A stretch of 64,000 nucleotides of DNA from Tolypocladium sp. Sup5 PDA-1. Taxonomy: Eukaryota > Ascomycota > Sordariomycetes > Hypocreales > Ophiocordycipitaceae. Shown here one piece after another: positions 44,012-55,329 of the stretch (positions are counted from its first letter, which is position 1; each line of letters starts with the position of its first letter). A model generated the notes under the pieces. The model saw only the letters and a program-made list of their open reading frames with translations. It ran no database searches and was not told where the DNA came from. The stretch is from positions 1 to 64,000 of the forward strand of contig JPHH03000070.1 in the NCBI GenBank assembly GCA_000750105.3, in the 5' to 3' direction. Both the position numbers and the translations under genes were made by a program.

Positions 44012-45630
44012 TCATCTCCTTGATAGTAAATGGTCCCTGGTGAGAAAAGCCAAGCACACCACCAGGCCTAGTCCCGCAAGCCCAACGCCCATGTACAACG
44101 CTCCCCTGAAGCCAGCGAGCCTGTCCTCGGTAGTCGTGCCGTTTCCGTGCACGTGAACCTCGACTGTACCGGCAAACCCCACTCCAAGCGCGATGCCGTA
44201 ATTAACAACGGTGTTGACCAGGCTAGCACCAATGCCCTGGTGCTCCTTCGCCACGGTATTAGACAGGATCAGAGTCGCCGCCGGGAAGCTCATGTCCATG
44301 CCAAACGGCATGATAAGCATCGACACGAATACTTGCCCCCAGTATAATTGATCGGTCGGAGCCAGCGCAGTCAGAATGGCACCAGTAGTAAACGCAACCA
44401 GGGCGAGCGTCATGACCACCGGAGGCCTGACTTGCATGGGGCCGAGGAACTTCCCAGTCACCACCGCTGCAGCAGCACCTGCAACGGCCACCGGGCAAAA
44501 CCACGCCGTAGTCAGCAGCGGCGACAGGTGGCGGATGTCCTGGAGTATTTGGACCAGGTACAGGGTCCAAACGCCAAAAGCTGCCCATCCGCAGACCACA
44601 GCGGCCAGGACGAAGGCGACGTCCCCGTTGACGACATCAAATGGGAGAAGAGGCATCGGACTCAGCTTGAACTCGATGAAAGCGAAGAGGCCGAAGAGCA
44701 AAAGTCCAAGGACCAGTGGGACGAGGACCGTCGGGGTCCCCCAGCCATCGATAGGAGCTTGAGTCCATGCAAAGTTGAAGAGCACCAGCGATACGACGCC
44801 AACGAAGGCGCCGGGCAGGTCGAGCACTTCAACCCATGACTTCCAGTCGCGCGGCAGGATTGTCTTCGCAGGCAAGCGCGGAATCGCAAAGTTCCCGGCC
44901 ACGGCCAGGAATGCTAGCCAAATGGCCATTGCCCAGAGCGCCCACGGCCACCAGGCCAGCGTTAGCAATGACGCGAATGTGCCGCCAAACACGCCGCCTA
45001 TCGGAGCCACTCCTCCAAAGAAGGCGAACACCATGGCCTTGCGATGGCCCGGTGGGTAGGCAGTGCCGAAAATGGCCAGGGCGTTGGGCAGGCAGATGGC
45101 TGGGCCGATGCCTTGGAGCACGCGGGAGAAGACGGCAAGCTTGTAGTTTGAGTACACGCTTAGGCCGGCGATGAGGGACCAGAGCGAGAACCAGGAGAGG
45201 CCGATAATCAGCATCCTCTTGTATCCAAAGACGTCGCCCAGGCGCCCGGAAAACAATATGAAGGTTCCCACGGTCAGTGAGTAGCCAGCAACGAGCCATG
45301 CGAGCTGTGGTGGGCTGGTAATGTTGAAGGTTGCGCCGATTGTGCGCAAAAGGACCAATGTGCCCATGAATGCTGCCTCTGAAGACGCGTGGCACGTCAG
45401 CACGACGAGGACGAACGAGCACGGCACACCTCGGCGCGAAGGGGAAACGTACGCGTGCAGAATTGGGCCATACAGACCACGGCGACGAAAATTGCCTCTC
45501 GGGGAAGCGAAAGCGACTCGGAAACCCAGATAGAACCGGCGGCAGATCGTTGACGCGTGAGGGCGTCGCCGTGAACGCCCGCATCCAGGGCGGGCGATTC
45601 CTTGGACGCCTTTTCTTTGTCGGAGTCCAT
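44012..45630 (-). CDS. MFS transporter, 514 aa (DHA-type, AMF1/ATR1-like)
   Basis: The start is the ATG at 45630 (MDSDKEKASK). An intron at 45379-45452 (gtacgt...ttcag, 74 nt) joins AQFCT to QAAFMGTLVLL. Exons of 178 and 1367 bases total 515 codons. About 14 hydrophobic segments are visible, with SGRLGDVFGYKRMLIIGL (motif A), SRVLQGIGPAICLPNALAI (motif B) and APIGGVFGG (motif C-like). Sequence such as PQLAWLVAGYSLTVGTFILF matches the fungal low-affinity ammonium/aminotriazole-resistance branch of DHA transporters. The substrate is not predictable. The gene is intact and faces away from the gene-poor 45.6-50.4 kb region. Confidence 0.88.
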
Positions 45631-48600
45631 GTTGCAGCAGGGCAAAGAGTGTTGTTGGGGCGACTGAGGAGCCGGACCTTGTCGTCAGGATGACTGCCGG
45701 CGATGATGTCTGCGACCAGAAGGCAGATGTATCCCGTAATCCGTATGGCTCGCCACGATCTGTAGCAAGTGACTCAGCACGACATGAATTGACGGGCGGG
45801 CTCACACGTCGCAATGATGGAGGTACCTTACGGATCACAGTTGAACTGTTAAATTATTACTCAGATATGGCGGGCACCGGGTGGGATATCCTTACGGTAT
45901 TAATTACTCGTTACGGAGGTACGAAGTACGTTAGGTCCGAATTCGCAGTGGGATGCCGGCTTGGCCGGGACCAGACGCCAGCACCAGCGGTAACTGGTTG
46001 GTGGTTTATCAGGCATTATCAATCAACTAACTGTAGGGCAACAAATCCCTTCGGGGGCCCACATGCTCAGCCCAGTCCCCATCCCTCTCAGCCCGGCGCC
46101 CGGCAGTGCCGGCGCGTGCTGAAGGGCATCGTACGGAGCAAGGAGACCACGGCAATGGCGCAGTTCGGCGCTCCCTCGGTGAAGCACCCGGCACCCGGCA
46201 TGACGAATGTTTGAGTGCAAGACATGCCATCCTGCGAGGTGGGCTGGTCCCGAGACTGGGTATGGTCATGAGTGCCACAAAGACAGACCGGAGGACGCGC
46301 TGATGAATTGTCCGTGTCGGCGGCTGACTATTATCGTCTGTCTCGCCAGTATAGGTCCCAGGCAAACCGGAGAGCTACCTTTTCCTTTCGGGGTACCTTG
46401 GGCAGGGAAAGTGTCAACACTATTTTTCGCTACTGACAAGGAATAGATGCTGACGCCAGCAGAACTGCTTTCTTTTTTGCCGAAGATGGGGCTTTTCTTT
46501 TGTCGAATAGCCCGCGAACACGTAAAACGTATAGAGGGATGGCGACGTCTTCTGGTGGACATCCGCTCGGCCGCTTCGGAGATACAAGGGAATTTAACTT
46601 CCCCGCTCCAAGGAGGGGACCGGTCAATGGAATTGGAGGGGCGGGAGCACCGCAAACACCAGACGGAATGGGGAACACGGGCCATCGTGAAGGAGGCGAA
46701 CAAATGAAGAGTATGCACCAGGGACTCTGTGGGTGGGCAATATCAAGGGCATACCCGTTGCACGTGAGCGGTCTTTGCCTATCAGATGTGAGGCCACCCA
46801 ACCGCCAGGAACGCAGTGACGATAGATGTGCAGATGCCGCAATGTGCCTGGACATCGGAGACTGGGCAGCTGGGCGGGCTCTGGAGGCACTCCCATCCGC
46901 TGGAATTCATGGAACAGGCTTGCCGTCCTGGGTGGTGCTTTGCACAGGAGGGGGCTGCAATGTAACCCTTCCAGGGTGACGCGACTCCACTGCTGCCGTG
47001 GCTCAGTGTTAACCGAGATGGGAAAAGGGTCGGTACGGGATATCGAAGCAAGAATAATTACCGCGTAGTTTCACCGCCGCCACAACAGCGTGGACCAGCA
47101 TTTGCCTGTACCACATCTGCCTCAGCCAAGAGGGACCCGATGCCATCTTGTATCACGACGATTGCCTATCCAACAGCTGCCTCATTCGTGGTCCCCGCAC
47201 CGGAGCTAGCCCCGGAAACCCCTGCTGGGCTGATTGGACGGGATCAGGCCGCGCCTCATAAAAGCTGCCACCGGACCACCTCTGCTACCAGACACCTCTG
47301 CTACCAATCTGGAGTTGACACAAATGTCTCAACTCCCAAGTTGCATCCCCTCAGGGACACGAAACCTCAGGGGCGCCATGTCTGCCCTCGCCTCCCTGTG
47401 TGCAGACTCGGGGCCCAAGGAAAACCACAAGACACCAGTCCATTCAGCAGGATGCCCATGGCGAATTTCACCGCGAACAATGCAATCGCGCGACCAGTAA
47501 GCCTCGTACCAAGACCGAGGGTGATGGCACAGGTCAAGGGCAGCCCAACGAGTCACGTGAACTAACGAGGAAGAAAGACGACTACGTGCCTCACTACCTA
47601 CGCAGCAGGTGCCAGCTCCTACGTCGCCAGAGAGGTAATCGCATGTGCAACGAGTTGATGGAGGAAATTGGCCCAAGGCGTGGCGACTCATGAGGGCTTA
47701 AGCGAGCTACAACAACTATCGATCTCTGAGCGCAAATGGTGTCTACGGGATGATGTAGCCATCGGGCGCACTCGAGCGGGACGAACTCAACAGCACTCGG
47801 ATTTACGCAGCTAACTGGTCACGCCGAGGCCCCATCCGACGAGGAAGTGGGTGACGCAGTCAGCAACCACGTCGAGGCAGGGAGCAATGCGCTGCCGTCA
47901 GTCGCTGGGTACGGTGCTGCCGAAATCGGATCACGCGTATGGAACAGCTCTCTCGCAAGTAGTCGCCATCGCTAGGACGGTCTTGGAGGATGTTGCCGAT
48001 ACCCAACAGTTAGTCGCGGTCCGGTCGCCAGGGTGAACATGTTCACGTCACTTTCTCGCCCGTACCCGACACACGCCGGCGACGACCCGCGCAGGAGATC
48101 CAGAGCCCCCAGTCGCCTCACGGAACTTGCAGGCCATCGGTAAAGGGCGATAGAACGACGACTTGCGCCAGGACCTAGCCGGAGCCTCCAGTCACCTTGA
48201 CGAACTTGCGGACCCTTGGTAATAAGCGACAGAACGACGATTCTGCCGGTGCGATGGCCAGCGTTTGCCGGGCGGACGGTTGAGACGCAGGAGATTCCGG
48301 ACTGAAATCACATGCATAGCAGACGAGGATCCCATAACGCCCTCCTCTGATTCGACACCGTGGACCATGTCTGCCTGAACACTTGTGAGGGGCAGAGGGA
48401 ACCTGCAGGACACAAGTGGCCTTGGTCGCAAAGACGGACGTTGTTAAAAAGGCAGACTCCTCACTTGATGGCGGGTATAACATTTACCACTCTTCAATGC
48501 TACGCAGTCCTATGCTAACCCGCCTGTCAGTGTCTGATTCGTCGCCATTGCAGAGCCATCGCGGAGCAGCAGCAGACGTGTCGGCTCATCTCGCAGCAAC

Positions 48601-50510
48601 AACCGCTCTCCGACGCGGCACACCCATGCCGCCGCATACAGCATTGCCAAGGAGTCAAGGAGTCAAGGACCGACGCTGAATCAGCATAGGGCTGATGTGG
48701 GCAGGGCCGTGGGAAGCGGGGTGAATTCCACCTTGCCCTGTGGCCGGCCTCATTCGTCGTGGCAAGGTTCGTTCGTCGTCATGCCATGCCTCGACCCCTC
48801 ATCTGCTTGGCCAAACCGTGCCGTGGCTAACATGGCCCCGGAGCCTTCCCTGGCGCTCTGGCGTGGTCATCTGGGACCAGAGCACCGCCATACCGGCCAG
48901 CCGATCGACCAGTCGCTTCAAAGGCGTTTTCCATGGCAACGTCGGCCGTTGCTCCGACGCTGCTCGTGCGCCATGCTACATATAGGTAGCCCCGACTGGC
49001 CGATGGACTCTCCGCTCCGAGACAGGACCCTAGCCTACCAGGGGGCGCTCCAGCGTGGCAACACACCTCAAATGTCTACCTATCTTGGGGCTCGGGGGCA
49101 CCGCTCCAGCCAGGCCCGGTGGGGAGAAGGGAAAGGGGGGGGTTGGTTCCGGGGGGAGGAGGGTACCTTGTCGAGCAAGTACCTACACAACCGCCGCGCC
49201 ATCTGAAGTACCGACACCACGCCGCGCCCATGCCGCCAGCCATGGCTCGGCTCCACGCCCGCACGGGAGGCTTGATGCTAAAAGTTCGGGCGGCCATACG
49301 AGCAACTACCAGGTTGCCTACTAGCGTTCGCCATGGCTTGATCATGGCAGCTCCGATCCGATGGCCCCTTGGTGCAGCACCCGATCCGATTGCGTACACG
49401 CGACTTTGTGAGTTGTGATGACGGCTGCCACGGGCATCTCGTGTCCCTCGACGAGACAAGAGCTTCACCGGCCGCCGGGCTGGACTGTCGCGTGCTACGC
49501 AGCGCTGGGCTACTCGTACATTCGCTTAATGCGGGGGATGCCGACCCGGGAAATTGTTCAAGGGGCCGGCCGTGGCGGTCCTCTGGCCTCGGGCAGGCAG
49601 GGAAGAGCGGTAGGTACCCAGTGGCTCTGCAATTGTCTTGTCAGACATGCACCTCAGCCAATGCCATCATGCACGTCTCACAGTGATCGGCTCTAGCGAC
49701 GAAGCGTTCCGTCGCGAACGCCCCCATCGAGTCGCCTTTGTCGTCACATCGAAGCGGCTCGTCACATGCTTGGTATGCCTCGTGAAGGTCCTCTCAGACC
49801 GGGACTTGCAACTAAGCAAATTGCGGCGTATGCAAACGACGGGCATTGCCACCAACGGTGCCTCACGTCACCCCCGCTTTCCCGATCGTGTTTGCGAGAA
49901 CTGCATGGGAGAGCTCAATCGCAGGAAACGACAGAATCTTTCGACCCAACCTCTCAACCTCTCTCGGGCCACCCGAGCACGCCCCAGAACCGAGTCTTGT
50001 CATCGTCGTTGTCGTTTACCTCTCCCCATCCGCCGCTCAGCTCGCAAGTCCATCCCAGCCCCTTGGCCGCCCGGCATCTGAGGTTCCCGCTCGATCCCTG
50101 GCACTCTGGATGACAGCCCCTGTGTTACCGCGGAAGCAATGGTAGGTGCTGCTGCCTTCTCCCCGCTTGGCGACATTTTCCTGCCCAAGGCTTTTGTTGT
50201 TGAGTATTTACACCGCTCTTCTGTCCGGCACATTCGCGCCTTGTGTCGCAACACGGAGTGATAATCCTCTGCATTCACCTTGATACTCGCCCCCAGGCGT
50301 CTCTCGTGACCCCAGCAGCCGACGAACTGATGGCCCTACAGAAGCCCTATCAGTCGTTGCAGCCAAGTAGACCGCGGTGTACCGAGTGTCTTGACGAGCC
50401 CAGGCCGTTGCCCCATGCTCCTCATGAAAATCTTGCCCATGGGTACCGACCATCTAATGTGTGCTCTTCGTCGTCACCAAACAGCTAACTCGTCCAGTAT
50501 CTCTTGCGGC
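45631..50510. other. 4.9-kb GC-rich region with no supportable gene
   Basis: Because GC content is high, many open frames of 80-150 codons exist on both strands, but they overlap each other and none has a recognisable motif, a plausible splice series or a homologous look. A diverged tandem duplication lies at 48099-48249. The rightmost few hundred bases probably hold the 5' UTR and first exon or intron of the regulator starting near 50.4-50.5 kb. Confidence 0.5.
48099..48249 (+). repeat. Diverged tandem duplication, about 80-bp period
   Basis: The segment 48099-48169 recurs at 48179-48249 with substitutions: the order ...agtcgcct..., ...gaacttgc..., ...ggtaa..., ...gaacgacga... is matched by ...agtcacct..., ...gaacttgc..., ...ggtaa..., ...gaacgacga.... 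Identity is partial, so the duplication is old. Confidence 0.6.
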
Positions 50511-52703
50511 ATGCAGTTCCATCACAACGCCCAGGATGAGTATTCGCTGAAGAGGGCACGACTGGAGGCATACGGCCAGATACATCAAGATCGCAGCCCA
50601 TCAGGAAGTCCCGTCGTCCCAGACCATTTTTGCCAAGACAACGCTGCCTATCACCAGCTCATTAAGCCGTCGCCGATTTTATATAGCCAGAGCCAGCCGT
50701 GTCTCATGGAAGACGGCCCGTCCATGCAGAACTCTCATCCGGGGGTCTCTGCTCCTGCGTCTGCCTTCCCTATCCCCCCGGACTGCGCCTCCTTGCCATC
50801 TCTGCGGAGCCCCCCGGGCGCCTCCAATTATCCACGGGATACAGCGGTTCCTATATGCCGGTCCTTTGAGCTAAACCAACGTCCTCCGAGTCCACTTGCG
50901 ATTCCATCAGACTCTCCAGTCCCGAGTGGTGCGCTTGGCGCTATTGGCTCCCCCCCCTTCCTGGATCCGGCCACTTTTCAGGAAGCCTGGTATCGTGACA
51001 TAGTGCCATCGCACGGGCTGGATGACTCGGCGCCGCGGGGCAGCCGAAGCAAGGCCACGTTACCCGGTCAGCAGTCGAGCCCCAGTATTCTACCGCCGGT
51101 GCCGCGAGGGCTGAAGCGCGGGCCATTCCAGGATGTCAATCTCCGCAGACAGACAGCCCAGACTCGGGAGATGGGCTCCTGTATCAGGTGCAGGATGCAA
51201 CGGATCCGGGTAAGTGCCGTCGGAGCCAAGCAGAAGAAGCTAATGTTCGCGTTCGTGGCGTGGAAATCGCAGGCCTCTGAATACTAACCAGACACGCCCT
51301 TTAGTGCGAAAGCAATCCTGACGTTCCGAACGGGCCATGCTTGACGTGCCAGAGACTGGCTGGGCTATCTTCAGCTCGTTTTCCCTGTTTGAGATACAAA
51401 ATCACCGACATAAAGCTCTACCATCCTGGCGAGGTTCCTGGCAATGAGTGGACACGCCGATGGAAGAACAATTCCGTGGATCCGATACACGAGTGGGCAT
51501 CCAGCGAAATCAAGGTCGTCCGCATATCTGAGGGCCTGTGCAACAAATACATCGAGCTCCCAGTGCGAGAGTTTATTCCTCAGCATGGCGATAAGCTGGA
51601 GCAGACCTGGGATTGCGGGGGTATCAAAAAGTCGATCCGACTCCCGCCTTATGCCCTGGTGAACTTGGAAGACGGCATAAAGGCATACGGCAACTATATC
51701 CCCCGTGTTATCGGTCACGCTCTGAAGAAGTTGTCGGGCCCACATGATGGGCTGCTATACCTAACATACCGCCAAGCTTGCCAGATATTCAAGGATCCGG
51801 CAACCCCAACAAAGTCACTCGAATTGCTGGATTCCATGTTCATGCTGTGGATGTCCACTCGCCTCTCAACCATGCCCGCCTACATTGTCGGGGAAGAGAC
51901 GCTTGGGATGGATCAATATCTGTTCAGCGACACACATCCTGGTCAGGGGAAGATCCCGGTCCCGCCTGCTCTCAGCGCACAGTTGGAGTTCATCCTGATC
52001 CACAACATTCAGAAACGGCTCCGAAAGGACCTCTTAAACAGGCTTCAGAAGATGATTTACAGAGGCAGCAGGGATACTTGGCTGGCAACGTACCTTGTAA
52101 CATTCATCTTGCTGCACAATGCTGCCCTTCTCATGGCCCATGATGCTAGCGGTGCTACCCTTCATGGAATGCAGGCAAGTCCTCCCTCAAACCACGCTGT
52201 AACGGCAACCACGCTTGTAGAATCGGTGTCTAACCTCGGTTTGCATAGCGGCCAATTGTTCGTGGGGAAAGGGCCAAGGAGTACTATCTCGGTAAGAATA
52301 GCGCCCAGCCGTGGCACTCCCGTTCATTGAGATTCCCCTTGGCTGATCCCATGCGCAAAGGGGCGAATATCCTCCTCGCGCACTTTCACTATTGCAGCAG
52401 GAGCTTTTGCCCGCTGTCTGATGGTTGCAGGGATCAAACGCTTCGCGCCCAGTTGGACCTGGACGATGACAAAGTTCAGTTCGTTAAGCAAAGTAGGGCA
52501 TTTGCTCAGCAATATAGTAAGTCCTCGCTGGGCGCCTGTCTCGAGGCATGGAGCTCTAGGAAGGGCCCGAACTGTGCGTTACTTAACCGCGCTATTTAGG
52601 AGGCGACTGGGCGAGGCTTCGAAAGCTTGACGTTTACGAAAATGATTACTTTTTCGTCAGCCAGTTATTCGAGGAGAATTGGCAACCTCGGTCGCCCGAA
52701 TGA
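50511..52703 (+). CDS. Zn2Cys6 transcription factor (wide-spaced zinc cluster), one junction unresolved
   Basis: The ATG at 50511 (MQFHHNAQDEY) is used; an in-frame upstream start at 50391 or an earlier first exon is possible. The N-terminal 210 residues are Pro/Ser-rich. The zinc cluster SCIRCRMQRIRC is split by the intron at 51210-51304 (gtaagt...tttag) and completed by GPCLTC and a last Cys after RLAGLSSARFP. The spacings of about 10 and 12 are unusually wide for C6 proteins. Then come KITDIKLYHPGEVPGNEWTRRW and a regulatory domain with TRLSTMPAYIVGEETLGMDQ. Near 52265-52330 the frame changes: KEYYL-like sequence, then PLADPMRKGANILLAHFHYC continues in another frame. A 2-base insertion or an unplaced intron could explain it. 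A last intron at 52517-52602 leads to the ending NDYFFVSQLFEENWQP at 52703. It is possibly functional, or recently damaged. Confidence 0.7.
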
Positions 52704-53057
52704 GCCGATTAAACACTACGGCGTACGACAGTTATGCTAAGACGAGGCTGATATGACTTCAAGACGCATCGAGCATGGCAGGTTTATGTTTATTTTTCTT
52801 CTTGTTTCGGGTCTCGATCTTGTTGAATTTACAACCCCAGGCGGAGTCAGAACGAAAGAAAAAAGACCTAGGTATCTACTGGGCAATAATGGGACTGTCA
52901 AGAGGGCATGTGGAGTGAGTACCTTGGTGATGGACCGGCAAGTAATGGTGAGGAGGAGTACAGGCCGCTGAGATGAGTACCTATTTATGGCATATTTTGC
53001 AGCAGCAGTAGGCAGAATGCAACTTCATATATTCAACGCATCCTTGCATACCTTGCA
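52704..53057. other. Convergent 3' intergenic region
   Basis: Two regulators end toward each other here. The sequence (52704-53057) shows no gene and no terminator-like feature that I can name. Confidence 0.45.
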
Positions 53058-55329
53058 TTAGCTAGCAGAGCTGGCGTTGTACCGCGCAATTATGCTCCCT
53101 AGCTCGATTCCCGCCACTTCTGGGTCCGAGTCCCACGCCTCGTCACTTAATATGCCGGCAAGCCCCCCGCGTATTGGGATAACAAACCCAAGAGGGATGT
53201 CCTTGCTCATCAGCCTTGCCATCTCCAGGTTGCTGAGGTACGGCAGGACCTCGTCGGGGAGTTTGACGCCCGATTGCATCGCCACGGCAGCTAGCCCCTG
53301 GAGTAGGAGGTTCGACAGAGGCAACTCCTCTGTTGCCTCGTGAAAGACTCGGCAGGCCCGCGAAAACGATCGCGCCGCGGACGGTGACGTGCCAACGAGG
53401 TCGATGAGAGCAAAGCTGCACGAGTGGGCGAAGTACAGCGTCGTCAGGCAGCCCCGGCGCTCAGAGGGATATCGGTTCAAGTGATTGTCAAGATGCTTCA
53501 TCATGCCTTCGCAATGCCGCACAGAAATGTCTCTGGGCTTGCTCAGCGTAGACATGATCTGACCATCCCATCGTTCCAGGAGTCGTGCAATGTTGACAGC
53601 GACTAGGTGATGATAGGCCCTATTTTACCGCTGATAAAGTCGCTATTGGGCGCAGAGAGTTGGGAGGTTACTTACCACAAGTATGAATGCTGGCGTGACA
53701 GTTTGCCCTGGTACCTGTCTTCTGGTGGCAGCCTGGATTCGTGTTTCTGTAACTCCGCGTACAGTCCAATAAGCCGCTCGCCGCCACCCTTTGGCCATCT
53801 TGGATCGACGTGTCCACTCGTGGGGGCCAGCACCTCGCTGAAGATCTCGGACAGATCACAGGCACAGCTGAGTGCCATGTCGTCATAATCGTCCTCATGT
53901 TCATCCTCTTGCTCCTCGTCTTGCTCTTGTTCTTCATCAGCGTCGTCGTCGTCGTTACCGCCGGCCGGCGGCGGTGCTGACTCCAGTTCGTCCTGACGAC
54001 GGCCAGCCTCGATAAGGAGGCTGAACGCTCTGGGCACATCGGGCACAGGGAAGAGGGGCGGGCGCAAATACACGGACGAACACACACTGCGAGACCATGA
54101 GCTTTGAGAGACACAAGACTTCCGCGACGAGACAGAGGTCAAACGGGGTCGGTCAGCTGACCTATCGAAACAAAATATACCCCATACGGTTCTCGATATG
54201 GCACGACGATGGCGGCTAGTAGGGAGATGAGACGTGCCCGAGAGCAGTCTCCTGATTTTCGGCATCATGCGCTTCATCATTTCGTAGCCACCGGCCCTAA
54301 AGATGTGTCCAGCTCGGTCCCTCCCCATGCGGCACGAGTACGAAAACATGACGAAGAGGGCCTGCGCAGAGGGGATCGAAGGCCTTCCGCACTCGACATC
54401 GAGCAGCCTCTTGGCCTCGGTGAAGAAGGCCTCGCCGAGTTCACGTGCGGACGCGAAGTCTGGCCCAGCGGCAGACTTGAAATGGCACTAGGAGTCGGGG
54501 ATCGTCAGCGCCGGGGCCACGGCTACATAAGGGGTGCAGACGTTACCGATGAGATGGCGCAGATTGCGTTTACTAGCAGCATGGAGCAAAACTGCCCGGC
54601 CTGAGGCCGCTTAGTGTGGGCCTGCATATCTGCGAGGAACACGCCTCTGTCGATGAAGGGCATGAGAAAACTCTGATCCCGTTCGAAGAAGAGGCCTATC
54701 AGCTCCGCCACCGTGTCCTTGTCGGTAACGGTTGTCCAGGCGGAGGGAGCGCGCTGCGCCCGGCTGCTCGGGTCCCGGACATCTCGGTCGGTTCGCTGAT
54801 GGGGGGTCGCGTCGGGTGGGACGTCGTCGGACGTGTCGAGGGCACTCAGCCTGTTCGCCTGGAGGAGCAGGTCGCCGTCCTTGATGAAGCGGAGGACGGC
54901 CAACGGATCGTGCGTCTCCCTGACGCGCCGGAGGATCTCCAACGCCTCGCCCCACGTCCTCGTCTGCAGGTATGTATAGAGTTCGCGGAGCTGCTCGTCG
55001 ACCTCGCGCCGTGACGAGGCCCGGGACTGGTTAGGCTCGGTGTCGTACTCGCAGGGTATCTTCCGGGTGCTGCATCGGTGGCAGGCGGGTCGCTCGCCGC
55101 TGCACTGAATGGACGGACACGGGCTTCAACATCAAGTCCACGGATAAGACAGGGGGCAAGGTCGGGAGTTGGGGCAGGGGTATGGATTAATAACCTTTGT
55201 CTTTGCCCTTTGACACGCCGAGCAGGCGACCAGAACGGCAGAGCGTTTCGGCTTCTCTACCGATGAGGCTGGGCCGCGTGCATCGTCGCTGGACCGGGCT
55301 GGAAGTAGAGGGCGGAAGGAGGAAGCCAT
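53058..55329 (-). CDS. Zn2Cys6 transcription factor, 663 aa, five exons
   Basis: The start is the ATG at 55329 (MASSFRPLLPARS). Introns are 55105-55194, 54488-54546, 54087-54161 and 53620-53675, all GT-AG; exon lengths 135, 558, 326, 411 and 562 sum to 1992 bases. The zinc cluster VACSACQRAKTK | CSGERPACHRC...C spans the first intron, a position seen in many C6 genes. The fungal-specific regulatory domain follows: VTDKDTVAELIGLFFERDQSFLMPFID, LFVMFSYSCRMGRDRAGHIFRAGGYEM, RRAISRTVWGIFCFD, YLRPPLFPVPDVPRAF, then a C-terminal helical region. An acidic run (DDDDADEEQEQDEEQEDEHED, about 53.9 kb) may be an activation segment and interrupts the regulatory domain. It is intact and lies head-to-head with the next regulator across a 3.4-kb gap. 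The target pathway is unknown. Confidence 0.85.
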
